From positions 1 through 15,006 of the forward strand of contig JAJRBS010000065.1 in NCBI GenBank assembly GCA_028679325.1: a stretch of 15,006 nt of DNA, given 5' to 3'. This DNA comes from Methanoregulaceae archaeon. Lineage in GTDB: Archaea; Halobacteriota; Methanomicrobia; Methanomicrobiales; Methanospirillaceae. Position numbers and translations under genes: made by a program. Shown here in pieces: positions 7,402 through 13,574 of this stretch (position 1 is its first letter; each line of letters starts with the position of its first letter). The notes beneath the pieces are model-generated. The model made no database searches. It worked only from the letters and a program-made list of their open reading frames with translations, and was not told where the DNA came from.

Positions 7402-8121
7402 ATGAAGGTCTTTCCGGCTGTTGATATCCTGGAAGGGCACTGCGTCCAGCTGGTGCAGGGAAAAAGGGAGACGGCTACCCAATACGGGACTCCCCTCGAC
7501 TGCGCGCTCCGGTGGAGAGAGCAAGGTGCCGATGGACTCCACGTGGTCAACCTGGATGGGGCTTTCGGGAGACAGGGAGAAAATGCCATTCTTATCAGGG
7601 AGATCGTCCGGGAGACAGGATTGTTGATCGAGCTCGGCGGGGGAATACGGACCTACGAAGACGCCGCAGGATGGCTCGAGACCGGCGTGGAAAGGGTCAT
7701 CCTGGGGACAGCGGCAGTGCAGAACCCGGGCCTCCTCTGCCACCTCTCATCAGACTTCGGCGGCTCACGCATCATGGCCGGCGTCGATGCCCGTCAAGGC
7801 AGGATCGCTACCTCCGGCTGGGAAGAGACGGGCGGCGATTACATCTCCTTTGCCCGGAGGTTCGAGGCTGAAGGGGCAGGCCTTCTCCTCTTTACCAACG
7901 TCGACGTTGAGGGACTGCAGCAGGGTATAGCCCCGGGTCCGGTTGCCCACCTCATCTCTTCGGTCCGGATACCGGTTGTCGTGGCCGGAGGGATCTCGTT
8001 TCCCGAAGATATCAGAGAGTTAAAGAGGATCGGTGCCCATGGGGTTGTACTGGGTTCAGCGCTGTACTCCGGAAAGATACGGCTGCGTGAAGCGCTGGAG
8101 GCTGCTGATGAGAACTGCTGA
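7402..8121 (+). CDS. hisA: HisA isomerase (phosphoribosylformimino-AICAR-P isomerase)
   Basis: 239 residues from ATG 7402; a TIM barrel that opens the ribose ring of ProFAR by an Amadori rearrangement, the fourth step of histidine synthesis. Expected catalytic aspartates are visible: Asp8 in FPAVDIL and Asp129 in AGVDARQG. Phosphate-binding loops appear as GGGIRTYED (79-87), with VAGGISFPED (194-203) and VVLGSALY (215-222) in the C-terminal half of the barrel. A GTG at 7396, overlapping the hisG stop, would add two residues (M-T). I chose the ATG because the family commonly begins M-x-V-x-PAVDI; the difference is minor. The GGTGA at 7395-7399 could act as ribosome binding site but spacing is short, so coupling to hisG is likely. 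The gene overlaps hisB by 14 bases. Confidence 0.95.
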   Translation: MKVFPAVDILEGHCVQLVQGKRETATQYGTPLDCALRWREQGADGLHVVNLDGAFGRQGENAILIREIVRETGLLIELGGGIRTYEDAAGWLETGVERVILGTAAVQNPGLLCHLSSDFGGSRIMAGVDARQGRIATSGWEETGGDYISFARRFEAEGAGLLLFTNVDVEGLQQGIAPGPVAHLISSVRIPVVVAGGISFPEDIRELKRIGAHGVVLGSALYSGKIRLREALEAADENC

Positions 8122-8689
8122 AGTTACCCGGAAGACAAAAGAGACCGATATCAGAGTCTCGCTGGTCCTTGACGGAACAGGTGAGGTGAACGCAGCGACG
8201 GGACTGCCCTTCTTTGACCACATGCTCACCGCTATGGCCAAACACGGCGGGTTCGACCTGCTGGTTCAGGCCGAAGGAGACCTGGCGGTGGACTCCCACC
8301 ATACTGTTGAGGACACCGGGATAGTTCTCGGTGAGGCCATCAGGGAAGCGGTCGGAGAAGGACACGGGATCCGGCGTTTCGCCCATGCCATCGTGCCCAT
8401 GGACGAAGCGCTGGCAACGGTAGCCTTGGATTGCGGTGGACGGGGCCACCTGGTCTTCCAGGGGTGCTTCTCCCAAAAGACCCTCGGGACCATGGACCCG
8501 GAGGTCTTCGAGCACTTCTTCCAGAGCCTCTGTGCCAAGGCCGGCCTGAATGCCCACCTCCTTTTTCAGGGGAGAAACGACCACCACCAGTGCGAGGCCC
8601 TCTTCAAGGCGTTCGGTATTGCCCTGGGAGAAGCAGTATCACTCCGGCCGGGAAGGACAGATATCCCCAGCACAAAAGGAACTTTTTAA
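8108..8689 (+). CDS. hisB: Imidazoleglycerol-phosphate dehydratase
   Basis: 193 residues, the normal size of a monofunctional HisB with no phosphatase fusion. It dehydrates imidazole glycerol phosphate in the histidine pathway. Metal-binding histidine clusters are intact: LPFFDHML (33-40), DSHHTVEDTG (62-71) and RNDHHQCEALFKA (156-168). The C-terminus PSTKGTF is typical. The ATG at 8108 is set by GGAGG at 8097-8101 with 6-base spacing and lies inside the end of hisA. The frame stays open upstream to 8033, but those extra 25 residues lie wholly inside hisA and do not resemble the family. The final codons and stop include a T5 run (8683-8687) that may contribute to termination. It ends the mat-hisGAB run. 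Confidence 0.96.
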   Translation: MRTAEVTRKTKETDIRVSLVLDGTGEVNAATGLPFFDHMLTAMAKHGGFDLLVQAEGDLAVDSHHTVEDTGIVLGEAIREAVGEGHGIRRFAHAIVPMDEALATVALDCGGRGHLVFQGCFSQKTLGTMDPEVFEHFFQSLCAKAGLNAHLLFQGRNDHHQCEALFKAFGIALGEAVSLRPGRTDIPSTKGTF

Positions 8690-8904
8690 TTCGGCCGTTG
8701 GTTGCGAAAAACGAAAATATGCAGGGATCATTCAGGTCCCTGGATGACATTCTTTCCGGCCTCTGGTTTTCGGCTTTCGCCGGTCACCCGAACCCCCCTT
8801 CCCCTCTTCGGCGAGGGTAAAGAAGAGTACGATAAGACCCATAAAAGTTCTTCGCCAAGCATCAATGCCCGGCAGTAGTGGCGGTCATTGAATGTCCCCC
8901 CTGC
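8690..8904. other. Convergent intergenic region without a supported gene
   Basis: 215 bases between the ends of hisB and mtxX. It holds a 6-bp hairpin (CAGGGA 8722-8727, loop of 9, TCCCTG 8737-8742), extendable by AT pairs across a mismatch, and a smaller CGGC-TTTC-GCCG hairpin near 8770-8785. A 33-codon reading frame starts at ATG 8719 but lacks a ribosome binding site and has a low-complexity Pro/Arg end, so I do not call it a gene. The right part contains the terminator candidate for mtxX. The hairpins may protect or end the his transcript; that is inference. Confidence 0.5.
8844..8874 (-). terminator. Putative terminator of the marker 2-mtxX operon
   Basis: Read on the minus strand, 8874 to 8855 can fold as GCCGGGC, a short loop, then GCTTGGC (two G-T wobbles), followed after 7 bases by four T (8847-8844). 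It lies about 31 bases past the mtxX stop. Modest evidence: the T-run is short. Confidence 0.35.
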
Positions 8905-9657
8905 CTATTTTAACAGGGATTCCGCCAGCCTGAGCGCATTGGCATAATCAGGTGTTGCCCTCGAAGTATCGACGAAGATCCTGCCGATGTTGAGCACTGG
9001 TGCGCCATGTCCGCGCCCCGATCCGAGAAAGACAAGAGTCCGGAAGATCAGATTTCCCGATATACCATCAGGCGCTATGATGACCCCGCAGTCCCTGACA
9101 GCCTCCTCGATGAGAATCTGGTAATGTTCACCCCCGGTCACCCGGGCCACGAGCTCGGCATCGGCGAGACTCCGGTCGACTTCCGGATGGCGGCCGGTAT
9201 CTCCAAACCTCCCCCCCGACAGGATGCCCACCTTGGTCTTGAGTCCGCATTTTGCGGCCAGCGTCTGTGCCCGGTTGGCGAGTTCTATCCTCTGGTCTAC
9301 CGTCCACCCTTCATCGACACCGACCGGGGCAAGCAGGAATTTCTCTCCTCCCGGCGTTTCGAGCAGCGCTGCCCGGAGCAGGGTCTCCACACCGCTGGCC
9401 CGTTTCAAGAGCGAGAGAGTCTTGTTTGCCGGGAGCGTACCCCGAACGGCAGCCGCGATTCGCCCGTCGGCCAGGTCTGCGATCATCTGCTCTTCAGGTT
9501 CTGGTGAGACCTGGTAGGTCACCCCCGGCGACGGTGACACCAGGCGGTCCGCTGCCGTGTAGATGGTTATCCCCGACCGGATGCCGCTTGAAAGAGCACC
9601 CTCTAAAACTTTCTCTCCCCGTTCACCGGCACCGATACCGATTGTCAGGGGGGGCAT
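8905..9657 (-). CDS. mtxX: Methanogenesis marker protein 4, MtxX family (phosphotransacetylase-like fold)
   Basis: 250 residues. The family is found in methanogens and named from a methyltransferase-associated gene; its true reaction is not established. The sequence resembles the phosphate acetyl/butyryltransferase and PlsX fold rather than a classical methyltransferase. LSGGRFGDTGRHPEVDRS (146-163) corresponds to the segment where such enzymes bind substrate, and APDGISGNLIFRTLVFLGS (195-213) matches the PTA-like C-terminal block PD-x-x-x-GN-x-x-x-K/R-T-L. No SAM-binding glycine motif is visible, so the methyltransferase label should be treated with caution. The start at 9657 overlaps the end of the upstream marker 2 gene by 13 bases, indicating translational coupling. 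It is the last gene of a two-gene unit and has a TAG stop at 8905-8907. Confidence 0.88.
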   Translation of the reverse strand: MPPLTIGIGAGERGEKVLEGALSSGIRSGITIYTAADRLVSPSPGVTYQVSPEPEEQMIADLADGRIAAAVRGTLPANKTLSLLKRASGVETLLRAALLETPGGEKFLLAPVGVDEGWTVDQRIELANRAQTLAAKCGLKTKVGILSGGRFGDTGRHPEVDRSLADAELVARVTGGEHYQILIEEAVRDCGVIIAPDGISGNLIFRTLVFLGSGRGHGAPVLNIGRIFVDTSRATPDYANALRLAESLLK

Positions 9658-10658
9658 GGCCCATCGTCCGAAAAGAGGCGCATCACACCGTTCTTCGAGA
9701 AATCAAAGACAGACGATTCTTCACCGGCATACGATATCCGGAGGTTCCGTGAACTGTCGACCGTGCCTATCCGGCAGGCGGTCATTCCGACGCTGGAGAA
9801 CCGGCGGCAGACCTCATCAAGGTCTTTTTCGGCTGCAGTCAGCACGAACCCCATTCCCGGGTAACTCCGGATCCACTGCTCAAACGTCATGAAGTTCTTT
9901 GCGAGATCCGGGCAGGGGATTCGGTCAAGTTCGACCAGGGCACCTTTTCCGCTGACCTCGAGAAGCATCCCGAGCGTCCCTATCATACCCGGGTTGCTGA
10001 TGTCTTTTCCGGCGGTCACCAGGTGGTCCCGTCCCAGGCTTTCCATAACTTTCACCTGCTCGCGGACCACGGACGGCGGTTTCATGGTGACTGAGTCCCA
10101 GTTGAGGGAGCAGGAGGGGTGGACACGGCCATCGAGATCAACGGCAGCGATGACGACGTCGCCATCTCTCGCGGTGTGACTGTAGATGACCGAATCTTTC
10201 TTGACCGTCCCCAGGATGGCGATATCGATGACACTGTACGGGGTATCGGGATGAAGGTGACCGCCGACTATCGGAACACCGAACTGGAGGGAGGCATCGT
10301 GCATCCCGGCCAGCACCTGGTTCTGGATCCGCATGTCCGAGATCGAGAACACGTCCACCAGGGCCAGGGGTCTTCCTCCCATAGCGGCTATATCATGAAT
10401 GTTGACGAGTACGGCGCAGTATCCGGCCCAGTAGGGATCGGCCTCCATGAGCCGGCTCCAGATCCCATCGGCGGCAAGAAGAAGGGCCTCCTCGCCGTTG
10501 TCGATGACCGCGGCATCCTCGCCGAAGGAAGCCATGACGTTCGGGGCATCTATCCTGATAGCCCGGACCATCTCTCCGATGGCATGCTTCCTCCTCACAC
10601 CCTCGTACTCCCTGATAACGGTCGCGATATTTGCGGTGGAGCAGTCATCGAAGAACAT
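9645..10658 (-). CDS. Methanogenesis marker protein 2, AIR synthase (PurM/SelD)-related
   Basis: 337 residues. The family is a methanogen marker related to PurM, SelD, ThiL and HypE, ATP-dependent enzymes that activate an oxygen or acid group with phosphate. Visible: GEDAAVI (46-52), the ATP/Mg-binding segment of this fold; VNIHDIAAMGGRPLALVDV (85-103), the conserved N-domain block; GVPIVGGHLHPD (127-138); and ISNPGMIGTLGMLLEVSGKGA (220-240) in the C-domain. The real substrate is unknown. The ATG at 10658 has GTGAT five bases upstream, matching part of the archaeal ribosome binding sequence. It is transcribed divergently from rfcL and overlaps mtxX at its 3' end. Other PurM relatives are excluded mainly by the methanogen context and the GGHLHPD motif; residual doubt concerns function, not family. 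Confidence 0.88.
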   Translation of the reverse strand: MFFDDCSTANIATVIREYEGVRRKHAIGEMVRAIRIDAPNVMASFGEDAAVIDNGEEALLLAADGIWSRLMEADPYWAGYCAVLVNIHDIAAMGGRPLALVDVFSISDMRIQNQVLAGMHDASLQFGVPIVGGHLHPDTPYSVIDIAILGTVKKDSVIYSHTARDGDVVIAAVDLDGRVHPSCSLNWDSVTMKPPSVVREQVKVMESLGRDHLVTAGKDISNPGMIGTLGMLLEVSGKGALVELDRIPCPDLAKNFMTFEQWIRSYPGMGFVLTAAEKDLDEVCRRFSSVGMTACRIGTVDSSRNLRISYAGEESSVFDFSKNGVMRLFSDDGPCPP

Positions 10659-10713
10659 GAAAAATCACAAGTAATCCTGGTTCTTACCTATCCTTTTTGG
10701 CATCATCAGAGAT

Positions 10714-10723
10714 AATTTATTTG
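10714..10723. promoter_or_regulatory. AT-rich promoter core shared by rfcL and the marker 2 gene
   Basis: AATTTATTTG on the plus strand reads CAAATAAATT on the minus strand; both directions offer a TATA-like element. For rfcL the element centre is about 26 bases from the ATG at 10745, so the transcript would be nearly or fully leaderless. For the marker 2 gene a start near 10692 would leave a leader of about 33 bases including its GTGAT ribosome binding site. It is the only AT-rich block in the 86-base gap. Confidence 0.5.
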
Positions 10724-10744
10724 ATACACTGCCGAGGCATAACC

Positions 10745-12223
10745 ATGGACTGGCCGTCGAAATATCGTCCCCGTCACATGGAGGAGGTGGTGGGGAATAC
10801 CACCGTCCTCCGCCAGATGGTTGAATGGGGGCGATCCTGGACAAAAGAGAGCAAACCTCTTCTCCTGTACGGCAAGCCAGGGACAGGCAAGACCTCGAGT
10901 GTCTACGCCCTCGCCACAGACCTCGGGTGGGAGATCATCGAGCTGAATGCCAGCGATCAGAGGACGAAGGATGTTATCCTGAGAATTGCCGGAGTCAGCA
11001 GCGTGACCGGCAGCCTCACCGGTGCGGCACGAAAGCTCATCCTTCTCGATGAGGCTGATAATCTCCACGGGACAGCTGATCGCGGCGGGGCGCGGGCTAT
11101 CCTCGATGTGATCAAGTCTGCCCGCCAGCCGATCATCCTGGTGGCAAACGACCTCTTCGGGATCCCCTCTGAGATCAGGTCCCGCTGCGAACCCGTGCAG
11201 TTCCGCGCGTTGCCTTCACGGTCGATAGTTCCCCGTCTCCGGTACATCTGCAGTGCAGAGAGGATATCCTGCGATGAGCCGGCCCTGCAGGAGATCGCGG
11301 GAGCCGCCGGAGGAGATATGCGGGCGGCAATCACCATGCTCGAAGCTTCGGCGATCGGCAGGAACACTGTTTTAGAAATTGATGTCACGACTTCGCGAAA
11401 GGATACCCGCTCAACGGTCTTTGACCTTGTTGCCGCCGTGTACGGCCGTGCCCGGGGAGAGGAGCTCATGAAGATCGCCTACGAGGTCGACGAGACTCCT
11501 GACACCCTTGAACAGTGGATCGAGGCCAATACCGTGCATATCAAGTCCCCTGCGAGCTTCGCCCTCGCCTATGGCATGCTCTCCCGGTCCGACGAGTACA
11601 TCGGCCTTACCTTCCGGCAGCAGTACTACACTCTCTGGCGCTATGCGACGGCCCTGATGGTCCTCGGCGTCTCGGATGCAGCCGGGGGGGTCGGCATCCA
11701 TGCCCGGATATCACCGCCCGAACGGTGGAGAAAGATGGGGTCCTACCGGAAACAGCGGACGGTCCGGACCTCCCTGCTCCGAAAAATCGCCGAAGGCCTG
11801 CATATGTCGCAGCTGGTGCTCCGCGATAGTTACCTGACCCCGGTCTCCCTCCTCGCCGAGAGGGACCCCGGCTCATTCGTCCGGGACTTCTCTCTTGATG
11901 CCGATGAGCTAAACATGCTCATCCATGACAAGGCGCTGGCCCAGAAGGTGATCCGGGAGGAGCTGGAACGCGAGAAGGCGCGTGAGAAAGAATACGAGGC
12001 AGAGGTGAAAGAAAAGAAGAAGCGTACCCTGCGAAAAGAAGAGAAGAAGGAGGCAGGTAAGGCCGAGGAGAAGAAAGGGATGGAGATAGCGGGAGAAGAG
12101 CGGGAGGCAGGAAGAGGGGAGGAGAAGGAGAAAGAACCGCAGGTCTCACCGGATAAAGGAGAGGAGGAGAAGAGGCCCCCAAGGACTCAGAAGACCCTCT
12201 TCGATGGCTTCCGGGACCGGTGA
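10745..12223 (+). CDS. rfcL: Replication factor C large subunit (clamp loader)
   Basis: 492 residues. RfcL joins four RfcS subunits to load the PCNA sliding clamp on DNA with ATP. The N-terminus DWPSKYRPRHMEEVVGN is typical, followed by Walker A GKPGTGKTS (43-51), Walker B LILLDEAD (98-105) and sensor 1 ILVAND (131-136). The middle is the RFC helical collar. Residues about 410-480 form a highly charged Glu/Lys linker, and the protein ends with QKTLFDGF (482-489), a PCNA-interacting (PIP) motif three residues before the C-terminus. The start was set at ATG 10745, where family similarity begins; an in-frame ATG at 10697 would add 16 unrelated residues and lies upstream of the TATA-like element. 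A GAGG at 10734-10737 could be a ribosome binding site if a leader exists. Its last 37 bases overlap a convergent gene. Confidence 0.96.
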   Translation: MDWPSKYRPRHMEEVVGNTTVLRQMVEWGRSWTKESKPLLLYGKPGTGKTSSVYALATDLGWEIIELNASDQRTKDVILRIAGVSSVTGSLTGAARKLILLDEADNLHGTADRGGARAILDVIKSARQPIILVANDLFGIPSEIRSRCEPVQFRALPSRSIVPRLRYICSAERISCDEPALQEIAGAAGGDMRAAITMLEASAIGRNTVLEIDVTTSRKDTRSTVFDLVAAVYGRARGEELMKIAYEVDETPDTLEQWIEANTVHIKSPASFALAYGMLSRSDEYIGLTFRQQYYTLWRYATALMVLGVSDAAGGVGIHARISPPERWRKMGSYRKQRTVRTSLLRKIAEGLHMSQLVLRDSYLTPVSLLAERDPGSFVRDFSLDADELNMLIHDKALAQKVIREELEREKAREKEYEAEVKEKKKRTLRKEEKKEAGKAEEKKGMEIAGEEREAGRGEEKEKEPQVSPDKGEEEKRPPRTQKTLFDGFRDR

Positions 12224-12621
12224 TACCTCCGAAGTACCACCGGGGAGTCGAGGATCTCTCCTCCGTCGCCATAGATCTCGGACCCAAGGTGATAGACGAT
12301 GAGGTCGCAGTCCGCGGCTTCTGCCAGCCGGATAAGGGCAGGTACCATCTCTTCTGCCGGGCGGATGGCGTAGATAACCTCGACAGATGTATAGAGGGAG
12401 AGGTCCGGCAGATAGAGGTCGTCGATCACATAGGGAACGCCGTAATTGTCATCCGGGCGCCAGAGATCAGTACAGAACACAGGAACTTCCCGGGAAAGGA
12501 TGGTGAGGGCGGCCTCGAGATTACGACCGGCACCGATCTCTGCGCAGGACTGGTAGCGGGAGGCGATATAGGTCCCGATGGCCCTTTCAATACGTTTATG
12601 AGCGCCCACTGTGGAGTACAT
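12187..12621 (-). CDS. UPF0146 family protein
   Basis: 144 residues of a small archaeal family of unknown function with a Rossmann-like, methyltransferase-shaped core. Visible: CAEIGAGRNLEAA (26-38), reminiscent of a SAM-binding motif I; CTDLWRPDD (50-58); YVIDDLYLPDLSLY (64-77); and VIYAIRPAEEMVPALIRLA (82-100). Methyltransferase activity is a possibility from fold only. The ATG at 12621 has GGAG about 11 bases upstream on the minus strand, a long spacing. Its 3' end overlaps rfcL by 37 bases in convergent orientation, so the last eleven residues (ending SRKPSKRVF) are antisense to the rfcL PIP-motif codons. Its start codon is only 5 bases from the divergent amzA start. Confidence 0.88.
   Translation of the reverse strand: MYSTVGAHKRIERAIGTYIASRYQSCAEIGAGRNLEAALTILSREVPVFCTDLWRPDDNYGVPYVIDDLYLPDLSLYTSVEVIYAIRPAEEMVPALIRLAEAADCDLIVYHLGSEIYGDGGEILDSPVVLRRYHRSRKPSKRVF
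12595..12599 (+). promoter_or_regulatory. Putative TATA box of amzA inside the UPF0146 gene
   Basis: TTTAT, within TACGTTTATG, lies about 30 bases before the amzA ATG at 12627, inside the first codons of the divergent UPF0146 gene. A start about 26 bases downstream would give a leader of only a few bases. GGAG at 12613-12616 is an alternative ribosome binding site if transcription starts further up. Short motif, weak support. Confidence 0.3.
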
Positions 12622-12626
12622 GGATA

Positions 12627-13178
12627 ATGCTGCTCCTTATTTTTTGGGATTCATCTGCCCCGGCAGGACTCGGGCTCCCTGTCTCGCGGATGGTCTCGGA
12701 GCTCACCGGGACAGAGGTGAGGGTCTGCCCGAGCCCGGTGATCCTGAACGGCTATGTCGGTTCGCGTCACCAGACAGATGCCCGGGCGGTCATCGACAGC
12801 ATCGACCTCTTGAAGCACCGGCAGAGTCTTACCTCGCCGGTCCTCCTCTTCTGCGGGACGGACCTCTTCATCGGGGAATCGTCCTCTGTCTTCGGGCTGG
12901 CCCGGCCCCTGACAGGGTCAGCGGTGGTATCGATGGCCCGGCTGTGCAACTCCTACTATGGCCGGGATGACAATGATGACGACCTCCTCGACCGCATGGT
13001 GAAGGAAGGGGCCCATGAGGTCGGCCATCTCCTTGGCCTGGACCACTGCTGCGACCCGGCCTGTATCATGCACAACCCCATCACCCTTGACGACCTCGAC
13101 CGCAAAAGGAAGAGCTTTTGCCCGGCCTGCCGGGAGCAGGTCGCGATCCGTTCTTTCCGCGTGGATACTATCGTCTGA
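12627..13178 (+). CDS. amzA: Archaemetzincin zinc metalloprotease
   Basis: 183 residues, in the usual size range. The zinc site is explicit: HEVGHLLGLDH (130-140) gives the HExxHxxGxxH metzincin ligands, followed at once by the archaemetzincin-specific cysteines Cys141 and Cys146, the Met-turn residue Met148, and CPAC (165-168). The family pattern has a second, structural metal site built from those cysteines. Physiological substrates of archaeal members are not known. There is no signal peptide or membrane span, so it should be cytoplasmic. The start ATG at 12627 is the only reasonable one; upstream in-frame codons lie in the divergent UPF0146 gene and include no start codon near by. It converges on rpl12, with a bidirectional T/A-tract terminator candidate in the 56-base gap. 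Confidence 0.95.
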   Translation: MLLLIFWDSSAPAGLGLPVSRMVSELTGTEVRVCPSPVILNGYVGSRHQTDARAVIDSIDLLKHRQSLTSPVLLFCGTDLFIGESSSVFGLARPLTGSAVVSMARLCNSYYGRDDNDDDLLDRMVKEGAHEVGHLLGLDHCCDPACIMHNPITLDDLDRKRKSFCPACREQVAIRSFRVDTIV

Positions 13179-13183
13179 GAAAT

Positions 13184-13208
13184 GCCCATGAGGGCCTCTT
13201 TTAAAAAA
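13184..13208. terminator. Bidirectional terminator candidate between amzA and rpl12
   Basis: GCCC-ATGA-GGGC (13184-13195) is a short hairpin followed by CTC and four T (13199-13202), immediately followed by six A (13203-13208), which read as TTTTTT on the minus strand. The T-run can end amzA transcripts and the complementary T6 can end the ribosomal transcript, which enters from the right. Confidence 0.5.
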
Positions 13209-13234
13209 GGGTTGGGTTTAAAAGGAGGATATTT

Positions 13235-13549
13235 TCAGCCGAACAGGGCACCGAGCCCTGCCATGCCGCTCTCTTCCTCGTCCTTCTTCTCTTCTGCGCT
13301 CGGTGCCTCGGCAGCGGCCGGTGCGGCGGCAGCCGGTCCGGCAGCAGCAGGCGCGGCAACAGCTACAGGGGCAGCGGCAGCCTTGCTGAGGGCCTCATCG
13401 ATGTTGATGCCTTCAAGGGCAGCAACCAGGGCCTTTACGCGGGATTCATCGACAGCGATACCGGCAGCGGTCAGGACCGCTTTGATGTTCTCTTCCTTGA
13501 CCGCTTTTCCTGCCTTGTGCAGGAGAAGGGCTGCATAGATATATTCCAT
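13235..13549 (-). CDS. rpl12: Ribosomal protein L12 (archaeal P1/P2-type stalk protein)
   Basis: 104 residues, the standard length. Residues 1-58 form the helical dimerisation domain that binds L10 (MEYIYAALLLHKAGK start). Residues 57-84 are an Ala/Pro hinge, 85-94 an acidic stretch, and the end MAGLGALFG is the conserved tail that contacts translation factors. It is acidic and multicopy on the ribosome. A near-perfect ribosome binding site, GAGGTGA, lies 6 bases upstream, stronger than at neighbouring genes, which fits the higher amounts of L12 needed. It is last in the rpl1-rpl10-rpl12 operon, 25 bases after rpl10. Confidence 0.98.
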   Translation of the reverse strand: MEYIYAALLLHKAGKAVKEENIKAVLTAAGIAVDESRVKALVAALEGINIDEALSKAAAAPVAVAAPAAAGPAAAAPAAAEAPSAEEKKDEEESGMAGLGALFG

Positions 13550-13555
13550 GTTTTT

Positions 13556-13562
13556 TCACCTC
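13556..13562 (-). promoter_or_regulatory. Strong ribosome binding site of rpl12
   Basis: GAGGTGA on the minus strand, 6 bases before the ATG at 13549, complements the archaeal 16S rRNA 3' end over 7 bases. Its strength suits a protein required in several copies per ribosome. Confidence 0.75.
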
Positions 13563-13574
13563 AAGTGTTGATTT

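Noticed and set aside
8033..8107. Upstream extension of hisB to an ATG inside hisA
   Set aside because: The conserved HisB N-terminus and a GGAGG site both point to ATG 8108.
8719..8820. Small reading frame (33 codons) in the hisB-mtxX gap
   Set aside because: No ribosome binding site, overlaps a hairpin, and its Pro/Arg-rich end is typical of chance translation of GC-rich DNA.
10119..10715. Plus-strand open frame of 198 codons opposite the marker 2 gene
   Set aside because: Antisense to a recognised conserved protein and running through the promoter gap; no family resemblance.
10697..10744. Upstream extension of rfcL by 16 residues
   Set aside because: It would cover the TATA-like element, and RfcL proteins normally start at the DWPSKYRP segment.
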